Source of the DNA: Zoogloea sp.
Lineage (GTDB): Bacteria; Pseudomonadota; Gammaproteobacteria; Burkholderiales; Rhodocyclaceae
DNA: 64,000 nt
NCBI RefSeq assembly: GCF_028689785.1
Contig: NZ_JAQVCN010000019.1
Coordinates: 1-64,000 of the forward strand
Direction: 5' to 3'
Shown: positions 13,984 to 22,816 of the stretch, one piece after another
Layout: every line of letters begins with the position of its first letter
How positions within the stretch are numbered: the stretch's first letter is position 1
Position numbers and translations under genes: made by a program
The notes under the pieces: model-generated
What the model was told of the DNA's origin: nothing
What the model saw: only the letters and a program-made list of their open reading frames with translations
The model's database searches: none

Positions 13984-15930
13984 TTATTCGGCGGCCTTTT
14001 CTGAACGGCCCAGGTGCTTCTCCAGGAAGCCGTCGAGGGCCTTCAGGTACTGGAGGCGGTGGGTGGGCTGGCCGAGGCTGTGGCCGGCGCCCTTGAGTTC
14101 GAGGTATTCAGGCGGGCGGCCGGCCCGGGTCAGGGCTTCGACCATGCTGCGGGCTTGCTCCACCGGCACGGTCTGGTCGGCGTCGCCCTGGATGAGGAGG
14201 AGCGGCGTTTTGATGGCGGCGGTGTGGAACACCGGCGAGGTGGCGCGCAGCCTGGCACTGTCGCTCCAGAAGCTGCCGAACTGCAGGCGTGCCAGGCTGC
14301 GGCCGCCGCGGCTGCGTAGGTGGTGGATGAGCGCTTCCAGGTCGGTGACGCCGTTTACGCTGACTGCGCAGCGGTAGGCGTCGGGGGTGCGGATGGTGCC
14401 CATCATGGCGGCATAGCCCCCGTAGCTGCCGCCGACGATGCAGATCCGCCCGGGGTCTGCGATGCCCTGCTTGATCGCCCACTGTGTGGCGTCGGTGAGG
14501 TCGTCCTGCATCTCCAGGCCCCAGCGCTGCAGGCCGGCCATCTCGAAGCTGTGGCCGTAGCCCGACGAGCCCCGGAAGTTGACCTGCAGCACCGTGTAGC
14601 CCCGGCTGGCGAGGAATTCGCTCATGGGGTCGAAGTCGTTGCCATCGCGGGTGTGGGGGCCGCCGTGGGGGAGGAGCACCAGAGGCCCGGGGGCGGTGCC
14701 GGCTGACTTGGGACGGCTGAGCCAGGCGTGGAGTGGCAGGCCGTCCCGGGCGGTGATGCTTACGGCCTCCTTGCCGACCAGTTGCGCCCGCGGGAGGTGG
14801 GGGTATTGCTCGGCCAGCAAGCTCAGGCGCCCGGTCTGGCGGTCACCGAGGTAGTACTGGCCCGGCTGGCCATTGCCGCTGGAGTGCACCAGGTAGCGCA
14901 TCTCGTCGCGACTGAGTTCGAGCAGCCGGTTGAAGCGCCCGGGCAGGGCCTTGTCGATCTCGGTGGCGAGGGTGGCCAGCTCCGGGTCCCAGAAGCGGCT
15001 GGTCTGGCCGTCGTCGTCTGCATCACCGATCAGTCCGACGGCTTCGCCGGTCAGCGGCGAGCGGATCAGGCGGCCGTCCAGATCTTGTTTGGGGTGGGCG
15101 AGCCGCAGCACCCGTGGCAGGGCCGGGTCGCGCAGGTTGACGCTGAATACGGCGTCGCGGCCTTCGTGGAGAGCCATGACGAAGAGCGTGTAGGGGTCTT
15201 GATCGAAACCCAGGGGGGTGACGCTCTCGGCGGAGAACAAGGGGTAGGACCACAGGGTGCGCCAGGCGTGGCCGTCCGGATCGCGGGTGATGATGTCGAT
15301 CTGCTCGCCCTGCTGGCGGATGCCCAGACGGACCCGGTGCTGGGCGTCGGTCATCCAGCGGCCGACCCGGCGCTGGGGTGGTTCGAGCATGCGTCGGCTG
15401 CCGGACTCGATATCCAGCTTGTAAACGGCGGGGCTGCGGGCGGTAGGGGCGTCCAGCGCGAGCAGGATGTGGCGGCCATCGCCGGGCAGGAGGTCGACCA
15501 CCTCGTCCTGGATCTGCTGGCTGGCCCGCAATCCGGTGTCGTCCAGCTCGCTCAGATCCCGTTGTTCGCCGCCGTCCAGGTTGATGGCCACCAGGCGGGT
15601 CTGGGTGCGCCCCTTTTGCTTGCGGTAGTGGACGCTGGCAATGAGGCGGTCGTTGGAAACCCAGCGCGCCCAGCCGAGTGCCACGGTTGTGTTGTCGGAG
15701 AGAAGTACGTTGCGTATGGCCCCGCCGTCGGTGGCCTGGGTGACGAGCACCGTGCCGTCGGGCAGGTTCATGAGCCCGGCGATATGCTTGCCGTCGGGGG
15801 CGAGGGTGACCCCGCTGATGAATGGAGGCTGGGCGATCTGCTCTGCGCTCAGTGGCGGTGTGCCAGAGGCTGAGAAAGCAGGGAAGGCAGGCAGCAGGGC
15901 GACAAAAGCCAGGGCCGGGAGGTGGCGCAT
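13984..15930 (-). CDS. S9 family (prolyl oligopeptidase-type) serine peptidase, exported
   Basis: A 648-aa protein with the signal peptide MRHLPALAFVALLPAFPAFS. Residues of about 30-370 form a beta-propeller-like region (VTLAPDGKHIAGLMNLPDG). The C-terminal alpha/beta-hydrolase domain carries the nucleophile motif GGSYGGYAAM, the acid in QGDADQTVPVEQ and the histidine in LKGAGHSL. This is the acylaminoacyl/dipeptidyl peptidase layout of S9. The likely site of action is the periplasm. A Fur-box-like sequence lies immediately upstream of the start codon, suggesting iron control. It is flanked by the EF-hand gene (convergent) and repeat-rich DNA. Confidence 0.88.
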   Translation of the reverse strand: MRHLPALAFVALLPAFPAFSASGTPPLSAEQIAQPPFISGVTLAPDGKHIAGLMNLPDGTVLVTQATDGGAIRNVLLSDNTTVALGWARWVSNDRLIASVHYRKQKGRTQTRLVAINLDGGEQRDLSELDDTGLRASQQIQDEVVDLLPGDGRHILLALDAPTARSPAVYKLDIESGSRRMLEPPQRRVGRWMTDAQHRVRLGIRQQGEQIDIITRDPDGHAWRTLWSYPLFSAESVTPLGFDQDPYTLFVMALHEGRDAVFSVNLRDPALPRVLRLAHPKQDLDGRLIRSPLTGEAVGLIGDADDDGQTSRFWDPELATLATEIDKALPGRFNRLLELSRDEMRYLVHSSGNGQPGQYYLGDRQTGRLSLLAEQYPHLPRAQLVGKEAVSITARDGLPLHAWLSRPKSAGTAPGPLVLLPHGGPHTRDGNDFDPMSEFLASRGYTVLQVNFRGSSGYGHSFEMAGLQRWGLEMQDDLTDATQWAIKQGIADPGRICIVGGSYGGYAAMMGTIRTPDAYRCAVSVNGVTDLEALIHHLRSRGGRSLARLQFGSFWSDSARLRATSPVFHTAAIKTPLLLIQGDADQTVPVEQARSMVEALTRAGRPPEYLELKGAGHSLGQPTHRLQYLKALDGFLEKHLGRSEKAAE

Positions 15931-15934
15931 GTTT

Positions 15935-15953
15935 GATAGTGAGAATTGTTATC
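15935..15953. promoter_or_regulatory. Fur-box-like operator upstream of the S9 peptidase
   Basis: GATAGTGAGAATTGTTATC matches the classical 19-bp Fur consensus (GATAATGATAATCATTATC) at 15 of 19 positions. It ends 5 bp from the start codon of the S9 peptidase, so a bound repressor would cover the ribosome-binding area and probably the transcription start. The remaining DNA up to 16206 holds only repeats. Confidence 0.6.
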
Positions 15954-16012
15954 GATTGCGCCGAATCGTAGCATGGTTTGCGGCTGTCATAACGACAGCT
16001 GCGGCCCGCCCC

Positions 16013-16030
16013 GTGGGGTCGAATTCATCC
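16013..16030. repeat. Partial copy of the GGTCGAAT palindrome
   Basis: CGTGGGGTCGAATTCATC is the left half of the terminal hairpin of the 90-bp element, truncated before the second arm. It lies between the S9 peptidase and miaA. Confidence 0.5.
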
Positions 16031-16165
16031 TATTTTCCTAGGTTGTCCTCTCTAAGGCAGACGCAAACCCAATGCTGAAGCGGGTTTTTCCTCCCTTGGC
16101 CGGATCAGCCGATGGTTGAAGCTGAAGGGGTTTATGGGACGCGCTGAGGGCAGCTGGAGGGACTG

Positions 16166-16186
16166 TGGGGGCGACTTCAGTCGCCC
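16166..16186. repeat. REP-like GGGGCGACTTCAGTCGCC repeat
   Basis: One full 18-bp hairpin copy, GGGGCGACTTCAGTCGCC followed by CG, lying about 20 bp past the miaA stop codon. It may protect or end the miaA transcript. Confidence 0.75.
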
Positions 16187-16206
16187 GCGTTCTTCGACCG
16201 GCATGC

Positions 16207-17166
16207 TCAGCCCAGCCGGGTCATCACCTCTTCGGCTACCCGGGCTTCCAGGTCAGGGGCAAGGCAGTCGAGTTCCTGCAGGTCGCCCCAGTTGTCGCGG
16301 AAGTTGCGTTGCCAGGTGATTTGGCGTTTGGCGAGCTGACGGGTGGCAAAGATGCCTTTGTCGCGGAATGTGGCGAGGCTGCAGTGGCCTTCCAGATATT
16401 CCAGGGCCTGGCGGTAGCCGACGCAGCGCATGGAGGGCAGGCTGGCGTCGAGTCGGTAGTGGCGGCGCAGGCGCTCCACCTCGTCCACAAAGCCGGCCAG
16501 CAGCATGGTGTCGAAGCGCCTTTCGATACGGGCGTGGAGCACGGCCCGGTCGCCGGGGGTGAGGGCCAGGGGAATCAGGCGGTGGGTGTCGGCGGCGCTC
16601 TCGCGGCGGGCGTAGCTGGCGGCCAGGGGCTGGCCGGTGAGGCGTACGATTTCGAGGGCGCGCTGGATGCGCTGGGCGTCCTTGGGTTCCAGGCGGGCGG
16701 CAGCGTCGGGGTCGAGGCTGGCCAGCTCTGCATGCAGTGCCGGCCAGCCGTCCCGGGCGGCGGTATCTTCGATTTCGCGGCGCAGGGCGGGGTCGGCCTC
16801 GGGCAGGTCGGAGAGGCCTTCGCGCAGGGCCTTGTAATACAGCATGGTGCCGCCCACCAGCAGGGGTATGCGCCCGCGGGCGCTGATTTCGCCCATCAGG
16901 CGCCGGGCGTCGTGGCAGAAGCGGGCTGCGGAGTAGGCTTCTTCGGGGCTGAGGATGTCGATGAGGTGATGGGGGCAGGCGGCCTGCTCGTCGCGGCTGG
17001 GCTTGGCCGTACCGATGTCCATGTCCCGGTACACCAGGGCCGAGTCCACGCTGATGATCTCCACCGGCAGGCTGCGGGCAAGGGCCAGGGCGCAAGCGGT
17101 CTTGCCGCTGGCGGTGGGGCCCATGAGCAGGATGGCGGGCGGAAGCGGGGAGGTTTGGGGCATCAT
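16207..17166 (-). CDS. miaA: tRNA dimethylallyltransferase
   Basis: Adds the dimethylallyl group to A37 of tRNAs reading UNN codons. The 319-aa length is normal. Motifs are the P-loop [15 protein letters not shown], the following [43 protein letters not shown] and, near the C-terminus, [15 protein letters not shown] and [15 protein letters not shown]. The start ATG at 17166 ([11 protein letters not shown]) is divergent from the TraB/GumN gene with a 44-bp gap. mutL and hfq, common neighbours elsewhere, are not here. Confidence 0.94.
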   Translation of the reverse strand: MMPQTSPLPPAILLMGPTASGKTACALALARSLPVEIISVDSALVYRDMDIGTAKPSRDEQAACPHHLIDILSPEEAYSAARFCHDARRLMGEISARGRIPLLVGGTMLYYKALREGLSDLPEADPALRREIEDTAARDGWPALHAELASLDPDAAARLEPKDAQRIQRALEIVRLTGQPLAASYARRESAADTHRLIPLALTPGDRAVLHARIERRFDTMLLAGFVDEVERLRRHYRLDASLPSMRCVGYRQALEYLEGHCSLATFRDKGIFATRQLAKRQITWQRNFRDNWGDLQELDCLAPDLEARVAEEVMTRLG

Positions 17167-17210
17167 GCGCCTTTCAATTGGACGCGCATTGTAGCGGGTG
17201 GGGTTGCCCT

Positions 17211-18128
17211 ATGAGCATGAGGATGAGTCGGGCCTGGCGGGCCCTGGTGGTGGTGTGGCTGATGCTGTGGGCGGGGCTGGCGTCCGCTGCTTCGCCGCTG
17301 TTCCTGTGGGAGCTGCGGGATGGTGCGGGTGGGCTGCGGGCCTGGCTCTACGGCACCATCCATGTTTGTGATGCGGCCTGCTTTCCCTTGCCGGCGCCGG
17401 TGCAGGGGGCGCTGGCCGAGGCTGACAGCCTGGCCCTTGAGCTGGATCTGGAAGACCCGGCGGTGATGCGCCGCCTCGGCGAGGCGGCCGTGCTGCCGGC
17501 CGGGACGCAGCTCGATACCCGGCTGCCCCCGGCTCTGCGGCCGCGCCTGGTGCTGGCGTCCACCCGCCTGGGCCTGCCCCCCGAGGCGGTGCAGCGCCTG
17601 CAGCCGTGGATGGTGAGCACCCTGCTGACTATCCGGGTGGCGGAGCTGGCGGGCTTCCGCACCGAGCAGGGGGTGGATCTGTGGCTGGCGCGTCAGGCCC
17701 GGGAGCGGGGCAAGCCCCTGTGGGCCCTGGAAACCGTGGAGCGGCAGATCCAAGCCATGGCCGGGGGCGGCGACGCGGCCCAGGTGGCCAGCCTGACCGA
17801 GGTGATCGAGCTGATCGAGTCGGGCGAGGCTCGGGCCTACTTCCGGCGCATGCTCGACGCGTGGCGCGGCGGCGACGTGGCGGCCCTGGATGTGCTGTTG
17901 CGGGAGGAGATGGCCAGTGCAGACATGGCGCCCCTGTTTGAAGAAATGCTGGACCGGCGCAATCGGGAGATGGTCGATACCCTGCTGCGCCGGCTGGAGG
18001 GGGGCGGGCGGCCCTTCGTGGCAGTGGGGGCCGGGCACTTTGGCGGTAGCGCAGGCCTGCTGGCCGAGCTCACCCGGCGAGGCTACACCTTGACGCAGGT
18101 GGAGGCGCCTGCCGCCGCAGCGGATTGA
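17211..18128 (+). CDS. TraB/GumN family protein
   Basis: A 305-aa exported protein. The signal peptide spans about residues 1-26 (MSMRMSRAWRALVVVWLML, cleavage near ASA). The family hallmark LYGTIHV follows near residue 47. The C-terminal half has the second hallmark FVAVGAGHFGGSAGLLAEL. TraB/PrgY/GumN proteins are metalloprotease-like. The start at 17211 is the first ATG that keeps the signal peptide intact. It is followed after 12 bp by the amidase, so the pair may be co-transcribed. The exact substrate is unknown. Confidence 0.85.
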   Translation: MSMRMSRAWRALVVVWLMLWAGLASAASPLFLWELRDGAGGLRAWLYGTIHVCDAACFPLPAPVQGALAEADSLALELDLEDPAVMRRLGEAAVLPAGTQLDTRLPPALRPRLVLASTRLGLPPEAVQRLQPWMVSTLLTIRVAELAGFRTEQGVDLWLARQARERGKPLWALETVERQIQAMAGGGDAAQVASLTEVIELIESGEARAYFRRMLDAWRGGDVAALDVLLREEMASADMAPLFEEMLDRRNREMVDTLLRRLEGGGRPFVAVGAGHFGGSAGLLAELTRRGYTLTQVEAPAAAAD

Positions 18129-18140
18129 GCCACCTGCCGG

Positions 18141-18875
18141 ATGATGTTCATGAACCCCATGCTCACGCAGGCGGCGGGGCTGGCCCTGAGCCTGATGGCT
18201 CTGCAGGCACTGGCCGGCGTGCCGGTGGCTGTCGATGTCGGCCATTACCTGGACAAGCCCGGGGCCATCAGTGCCCATGGCGTCACCGAGTTTGAGTACA
18301 ACCACGCCCTGGCCGCGGTGCTGGCGGCCCGGCTTGCATCGGCGGGTACGCCCGTGCGCCTGATCGGCCAGCGGGGCGAGATGGCCGATCTGCGCGCCCG
18401 GCCCCGGGAGGCGGAGGCGGCAGGGGCGGGCTTCTTCCTGTCGGTGCATCACGATTCAGTGAAAGAGCAGTACCTCCAGCCTTGGGTCTGGCAGGGGCGG
18501 GCCCTGCGCCATGCCGAGGGCTTTGCCGGCTTCTCGTTGTTCGTGTCGCGCCTCAACCCCCGGCTGGACGAAAGCCTGGCCTGTGCCAGCGCCATCGGGG
18601 CGGCCCTGCGTCGGGCCGGGTTGCCGGTGGCCACCCATCACGGGGTGTCGTCGGAGGGCGTGGCCCGGCCCTGGGCCGATGAGGCCAACGGGGTGTATTT
18701 CTATGACAATCTGGTGGTGCTCAAGACGGCCACGGTGCCGGCGGTGTTGCTGGAGGCCGGGGTGATCATCAACCGGGACGAGGAGCGCGCCCTGGCCACG
18801 CCCGAGCGCCGGGCCCTCACCGCCGAAGCCGTGGTGGATGGGCTGCAGCACTGCGGCGTGGTCGCTGCCCCGTGA
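18141..18875 (+). CDS. N-acetylmuramoyl-L-alanine amidase (amidase_3 family)
   Basis: A 244-aa exported zinc amidase that would cleave the lactyl-amide bond of peptidoglycan. The signal peptide (MLTQAAGLALSLMALQALAG) precedes VAVDVGHYLDKPGAISAHG with the first zinc histidine. Next come the FEYNHALAAVLAARL helix with its glutamate, SVHHDSVKEQYL with the second histidine, and the catalytic-glutamate region AVLLEAGVIINRDEE. There is no LysM or AMIN domain, so it is a minimal catalytic form. It lies directly after the GumN-family gene. Confidence 0.85.
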   Translation: MMFMNPMLTQAAGLALSLMALQALAGVPVAVDVGHYLDKPGAISAHGVTEFEYNHALAAVLAARLASAGTPVRLIGQRGEMADLRARPREAEAAGAGFFLSVHHDSVKEQYLQPWVWQGRALRHAEGFAGFSLFVSRLNPRLDESLACASAIGAALRRAGLPVATHHGVSSEGVARPWADEANGVYFYDNLVVLKTATVPAVLLEAGVIINRDEERALATPERRALTAEAVVDGLQHCGVVAAP

Positions 18876-18939
18876 CCGGCGCCGCCGGATCGGCCAGAAT
18901 GCCACCCGAACGAATTGACCGGCCTGCGCCATCGACATC

Positions 18940-19683
18940 ATGAAGACCGTACTGCTGTCCTACTTTTCTGCTGCCCGCAGTCTGACCCGGCCGGGCGTGC
19001 TGTGGCATCTCATGTGGCCGACCTTGCTCGCAATGAGCGTCTGGACGACCCTGCTGGTGTCCAGCTGGGGCACGCTGATCGAGCTGGGCACCGGCCTGAT
19101 CACCGCCATGCCTCTGGTGGGCGGCTGGTTGGCCAGCACCGACAGCGCCCTGATGGTGGCCCTGGTGATGTTCAAGATCGGCCTGGTGGTGCTGGCCCTA
19201 CCCATCATCTACGTGACGGCGGCCTTTCTGGTGGCGGCGGTGGCCCTGCCCTTGATGGCCGAGAAGGTGGCCGCCCAGGATTACGCCGACATCGCCCGGC
19301 GCAAGGGCGGTAGCCAGATGGGCAGTGTGTGGAATGCGCTGGTGGCGGTCGTGCAGTTTGTGCTGCTGCTGGTGCTGAGCCTGCCTCTGTGGCTGATTCC
19401 AGGGGTCGGACTGGTGATTTCCCTGGTGCTCACCGCCTGGCTCAACCAGCGCGCCTTCCGCTACGACGCCCTGATGGCCCACGCCGACGGCTTCGAGATG
19501 AAGGATCTGCCCGCACGCCATTCCAGCAGCCTGTTTGGCGTGGGCCTGCTGGGTGCGGTGCTGGCCCATGTGCCCCTGGTCAATCTGTTTGCGCCGGCAC
19601 TCTCCGGGCTGGCTTTTGTCCATTACCTGCTGTCGGCCCTGCGGGTGAGCCGGCAGGGCGAGAACATCATCGAGGTAAAGTAA
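18940..19683 (+). CDS. EI24 / CysZ-like integral membrane protein
   Basis: A 247-aa membrane protein with about five to six helices (for example LMVALVMFKIGLVVLALPII, VVQFVLLLVLSLPLWLIPGV, and VNLFAPALSGLAFVHYLLSA). It belongs to the EI24/CysZ domain family. CysZ itself is a sulfate permease, but substrate identity cannot be inferred here because no cys genes are adjacent. The stop codon abuts the ATG of the next gene (19684) with no gap, indicating coupled translation. Confidence 0.75.
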   Translation: MKTVLLSYFSAARSLTRPGVLWHLMWPTLLAMSVWTTLLVSSWGTLIELGTGLITAMPLVGGWLASTDSALMVALVMFKIGLVVLALPIIYVTAAFLVAAVALPLMAEKVAAQDYADIARRKGGSQMGSVWNALVAVVQFVLLLVLSLPLWLIPGVGLVISLVLTAWLNQRAFRYDALMAHADGFEMKDLPARHSSSLFGVGLLGAVLAHVPLVNLFAPALSGLAFVHYLLSALRVSRQGENIIEVK

Positions 19684-20457
19684 ATGACTGACAACGCGGC
19701 GCCGTCCTTTGGCGCACTCATCATTGGCGACGAACTGCTCTCCGGTCGCCGCGAAGACAAGCACCTGGGCAAGGTGCTGGAGCTGCTCAAGGCCCGGGGC
19801 CTGCGCCTGGCCTCGGTGCGCTACGTGGGCGACGAGCGCCCGCGTCTGGTCCAGACCCTGAAGGAGAGTTTTGCCGGCAATGACATCGTGTTCAGTTTTG
19901 GCGGTATCGGTGCCACGCCCGACGACCACACCCGTCAGGCCGCTGCCGAGGCTCTGGGCCTGCCCCTGGCCCTGCACCCCGAGGCCGAGGCCGAGATCCG
20001 CGCCCGCTTCGGTGACGAGACCACGCCCCAGCGCCTGCAGATGGGTGTCTATCCGGAAGGCAGCGAGATCATCCCCAACCCCTACAACCGCATTCCGGGC
20101 TTCTCCATCCGTAACCACTTCTTCGTGCCGGGCTTTCCGGTGATGGCCTGGCCCATGGTGGAGTGGGTGCTCGACACACGCTTCGCCCACCTGCATCACA
20201 AGGCCGACTACGTGGAAGCGTCCATCATCGTCTGGGACGCTCTGGAAGGGCATCTCATCGATTTCATGGAGCGCATTACCGCCGACTTTCCCGATGCCAC
20301 CCTGTTCAGCCTGCCCAGCGTCGGTGGTGAGGGCGGGCGTCGCCACATCGAGCTGGGCATGAAGGGCCCCGCCGCGCGGGTGGAGCAAGCCATGGCGCTG
20401 ATCACCGCCGAGATGAGCCAGCGCGCTTACGCCTGGGAGCCGGCCCGGAGCTTGTGA
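19684..20457 (+). CDS. CinA N-terminal-like / molybdopterin-binding domain protein
   Basis: A 257-aa cytoplasmic protein of the MoCF_biosynth (MoaB/CinA-N) fold. The N-terminus FGALIIGDELLSGRREDKHL and the segment DIVFSFGGIGATPDDHTRQA match the classic GDE(I/L)L..G and GG(I/L)G.TPDD motifs. The C-terminal nicotinamide deamidase domain of full CinA is absent. It lies in a tight cluster with the EI24 protein upstream and a small membrane protein downstream (GTG start overlaps directly after the stop). The function may be nucleotide or cofactor pyrophosphohydrolysis. This is not certain. Confidence 0.78.
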   Translation: MTDNAAPSFGALIIGDELLSGRREDKHLGKVLELLKARGLRLASVRYVGDERPRLVQTLKESFAGNDIVFSFGGIGATPDDHTRQAAAEALGLPLALHPEAEAEIRARFGDETTPQRLQMGVYPEGSEIIPNPYNRIPGFSIRNHFFVPGFPVMAWPMVEWVLDTRFAHLHHKADYVEASIIVWDALEGHLIDFMERITADFPDATLFSLPSVGGEGGRRHIELGMKGPAARVEQAMALITAEMSQRAYAWEPARSL

Positions 20458-20835
20458 GTGAGCAAGGACGCAGCCGGCAGCTATCGCGATTTTCCTGGCC
20501 GGCGCTGGCTGGTGGTGGGGCTGCGCGCGGCCCACATCGCCGGCGTGGTGGGCGTGGGGGCTGGGCTGCTGGCCCCGCCAGGGCGTCCGGCCGATGGTTT
20601 CGTGCTGCTGATGGTGGCCTCGGGGCTGGTTATGGCGGCCCTGGATGCCTGGTCCAACCCCGTGTGGCTGCGGGAATACGCCGGCCTGTCCCTGTTGGTC
20701 AAGTTTGCCCTGCTCGGCTGGTTTGTGGCCGATGACGCCGCGCGGCCGCTGCTGTTCTGGGGAATCCTGGTGTATTCCGTGATCTTTGCCCACGCCCCCG
20801 CCAGCTTCCGCCACCGCCAGCCGGGGCGCGGGTAA
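20458..20835 (+). CDS. Small membrane protein of unknown function
   Basis: A 125-aa protein with a GTG start at 20458 immediately after the upstream stop codon. It has three or four predicted transmembrane helices (WLVVGLRAAHIAGVVGVGAG, GFVLLMVASGLVMAALDAW, LSLLVKFALLGWFVADDA, LLFWGILVYSVIFAH) and a short basic tail HRQPGRG. It is likely the last gene of the 18.9-20.8 kb unit. No family is recognised with certainty. Confidence 0.7.
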   Translation: MSKDAAGSYRDFPGRRWLVVGLRAAHIAGVVGVGAGLLAPPGRPADGFVLLMVASGLVMAALDAWSNPVWLREYAGLSLLVKFALLGWFVADDAARPLLFWGILVYSVIFAHAPASFRHRQPGRG

Positions 20836-20846
20836 GCGTCCGCGGT

Positions 20847-20871
20847 CGACCGAATTCGACCCCACGATGGC
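20847..20871. repeat. Degenerate solo copy of the GGTCGAAT palindrome
   Basis: CGGTCGACCGAATTCGACCC followed by CACG. This is one arm and the outer CCCAC flank of the 90-bp element, with a rearranged left arm. It lies just past the stop of the small membrane protein. Confidence 0.5.
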
Positions 20872-20954
20872 AGGTGGCTTTGCCGGCTGTCACCGTCCTG
20901 AATCATTCATCCCTTACCCTCGCCCTCCGATTGGGATGATGTCCGGAGGGCGTG

Positions 20955-21476
20955 ATGGATTCGAACTGGATGCCGGGGAAGACTGCGGCGGGTGGGGAAG
21001 AGATTGCGACCCGCGCCGGGCGACTGCCACCGCGCCTGCGCACGCTGCTGATCCTGGTGGATGGCCGGCGCACGCTGCGCCAGTTGGGGGAGCTGGTGGC
21101 CGATCCGGCGGTAGGCGAGGGCCTCACCGAGTTGCTGGCGCGGGGGCTGATCACGCCTCGGCCGGTGCCGGCGCCCCATCCATCTCACGCCGGTGAGCCC
21201 GCCAGTCGGGCCTCGCTTGACCCGAAGACCCGCGCCACGGCCCCCGCCGACCGGCGGCGTTCCCTGGCCCTTGCGCGTTTTTACTTGCTCGACGCCATGG
21301 AGCAGAGCCTGCGCACCCGGGATGTGGCCATCCGCGAGCAGCTGCGCCAGGCCACTACCCGGGACGAGCTGCTGCAGGCCTTCGCCCGCTGCCGCGTGAT
21401 CGCTGCCGAGGTGGGCGTGGCCCACGTGACGACCATCGAGATGCGCTTCATGGATATGCTGCCCGAGGAGGGCTGA
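20955..21476 (+). CDS. Hypothetical protein with an N-terminal winged-helix-like segment
   Basis: A 173-aa soluble protein. The ATG at 20955 is preferred to an adjacent GTG. The N-terminal part, [20 protein letters not shown] then [23 protein letters not shown], resembles the short helical module that precedes or regulates PilZ/response proteins in betaproteobacteria. The C-terminal part ([20 protein letters not shown]) is helical. No enzyme motif is seen. A role in signalling is possible but unproven. Confidence 0.55.
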   Translation: MDSNWMPGKTAAGGEEIATRAGRLPPRLRTLLILVDGRRTLRQLGELVADPAVGEGLTELLARGLITPRPVPAPHPSHAGEPASRASLDPKTRATAPADRRRSLALARFYLLDAMEQSLRTRDVAIREQLRQATTRDELLQAFARCRVIAAEVGVAHVTTIEMRFMDMLPEEG

Positions 21477-21490
21477 CGCGCAGGGCGGGC

Positions 21491-21503
21491 TGGTCGAATT
21501 CAT
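21491..21503. repeat. Fragment of the GGTCGAAT palindrome
   Basis: TGGTCGAATTCATCG is the inner arm of the 90-bp element, without its partner. It lies between the hypothetical gene and the terC promoter. Confidence 0.35.
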
Positions 21504-21534
21504 CGGCGACGTTCACGTTAAGCGTGGATTTCCC

Positions 21535-21563
21535 TTGAAACCGCCTCCCGGGCCTTCTATAGT
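21535..21563 (+). promoter_or_regulatory. Sigma70 promoter of the terC leader
   Basis: The -35 TTGAAA (21535-21540) and -10 TATAGT (21558-21563) are separated by exactly 17 bp. They place the transcript start near 21570, just before the conserved riboswitch sequence. Confidence 0.75.
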
Positions 21564-21570
21564 TCGGAAG

Positions 21571-21745
21571 TCCCAAGGGGGAGTAGCTCCACACTGGTGG
21601 GTCGTCAGTACGAAGAATGCCGTGATGTCTGCGGGTATCTTCCGGCCGCCAGGCAGTTGCCGGGTTTTTCGGGTAGCTGTGAGCAAGACCTTTGCCGTGA
21701 TGGCGAAGTGTCTTCAGGTAAACCGGCTCCCCTGCCGGACCAACT
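21571..21745 (+). ncRNA. yybP-ykoY (manganese) riboswitch in the terC leader
   Basis: The leader carries the two conserved loop sequences of the yybP-ykoY class: GGGGGAGTAGCTCC at 21577-21590 (consensus GGGGAGUAGC) and AAGACCTTTGCC at 21685-21696 (consensus AGACCUUUGC). Helical segments such as CCACACTGGTGG and CCGGCTCCCCTGCCGG lie between and after them. Members bind Mn2+ and control exporters, including TerC/Alx-type proteins. Here the aptamer is followed by a terminator (21747) and then a TerC-family gene, the classic arrangement. The boundaries are approximate. Confidence 0.88.
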
Positions 21746-21746
21746 C

Positions 21747-21786
21747 AAAGGCCTTTCGCCGTTGCCGGACGAAAGGCCTTTTTGTT
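21747..21786 (+). terminator. Expression-platform terminator of the yybP-ykoY riboswitch
   Basis: A 12-bp perfect stem AAAGGCCTTTCG / CGAAAGGCCTTT with an 11-nt loop and a T-rich tail (TTTTTGTTT). It stands 25 bp before the terC start. Mn2+ binding would be expected to favour read-through. Confidence 0.85.
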
Positions 21787-21810
21787 TGGTTCCGATTTGG
21801 GAGAGACGTG

Positions 21811-22788
21811 ATGGAAAGTATCGGTACGTGGTGGATGTGGGCGGGCTTTGCCGCCGTGGTGCTGGTGATGTTGGCCATCGACCTGTTTGTGGTGGGGGGC
21901 GGCAAGGAGCACAAGGTATCGGTCCGCGAGGCGGGTATCTGGACCGTGGTGTGGGTTAGCGTGGCAATGCTGTTTGCCGGCGCCCTATGGTGGTATCTGG
22001 ACGGGTCGGTGGGGCGCGAGCTAGCCAATGCCCGGGCGCTGGAGTTCGTTACCGGCTACCTGATCGAGAAGGCCCTGGCCGTAGACAACGTGTTTGTCTG
22101 GCTGATGCTGTTCTCCTTTTTTGCCGTGCCGCCCGAGTTGCAGAAGCGGGTGCTGGTCTACGGTGTGCTGGGTGCCATCGTGATGCGTACCGGCATGATC
22201 TTCGCGGGGGCCTGGCTGATCAGCCAGTTCCACTGGGTGCTGTATCTCTTCGGCGGCTTTCTGCTGCTTACCGGCGTGAAGATGATGTGGTTTGCCGACC
22301 ACGAGCAGAACCTGGACAAGAACCCCTTGCTGCGCTGGCTGCGTGGCCACATGAAGATCACCAGCGAGTTTCACCATGAGCGCTTCTTCGTGATGAAGGA
22401 GGAGGGCGGCAGGTGGGTGCGCTATGCCACGCCCCTGTTCCTGGCCCTGGTGCTGGTGGAGATCTCCGACGTTATCTTTGCGGTGGATTCGATCCCGGCG
22501 ATCTTCGCCATCACCACAGACCCCTTCATCGTGCTCACCTCCAATGTGTTCGCCATCCTCGGCCTGCGTGCCATGTATTTCCTGCTGGCCGACTTCGCCG
22601 GGCGCTTTTCGCTGCTCAAGTACGGCCTGGCGGCGGTGCTGATGTTCATCGGCACCAAGATGCTGCTGCTGGATGTGGTGAAGATTCCGGTGGGCATCTC
22701 CCTGGGCGTGGTGGCGTTGCTGATTGCTACCTCGGTGGTGCTGTCCCTGCGCAAGGACCGCCTGAAGACCTCGCCCCGGCAGGGTTGA
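21811..22788 (+). CDS. TerC/Alx family integral membrane protein
   Basis: A 325-aa inner-membrane protein with about nine helices. Conserved acidic membrane motifs are seen: [39 protein letters not shown], and [20 protein letters not shown] with [11 protein letters not shown]. Alx/TerC proteins are implicated in Mn2+ export and metal loading of exported enzymes. The ATG at 21811 follows GGGAGAGACGTG, an adequate ribosome site. Control by the manganese riboswitch upstream supports an Mn2+ export role. Confidence 0.9.
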   Translation: MESIGTWWMWAGFAAVVLVMLAIDLFVVGGGKEHKVSVREAGIWTVVWVSVAMLFAGALWWYLDGSVGRELANARALEFVTGYLIEKALAVDNVFVWLMLFSFFAVPPELQKRVLVYGVLGAIVMRTGMIFAGAWLISQFHWVLYLFGGFLLLTGVKMMWFADHEQNLDKNPLLRWLRGHMKITSEFHHERFFVMKEEGGRWVRYATPLFLALVLVEISDVIFAVDSIPAIFAITTDPFIVLTSNVFAILGLRAMYFLLADFAGRFSLLKYGLAAVLMFIGTKMLLLDVVKIPVGISLGVVALLIATSVVLSLRKDRLKTSPRQG

Positions 22789-22816
22789 GGGTGGACGGGG
22801 CCAGGCTGCGTGGGGC

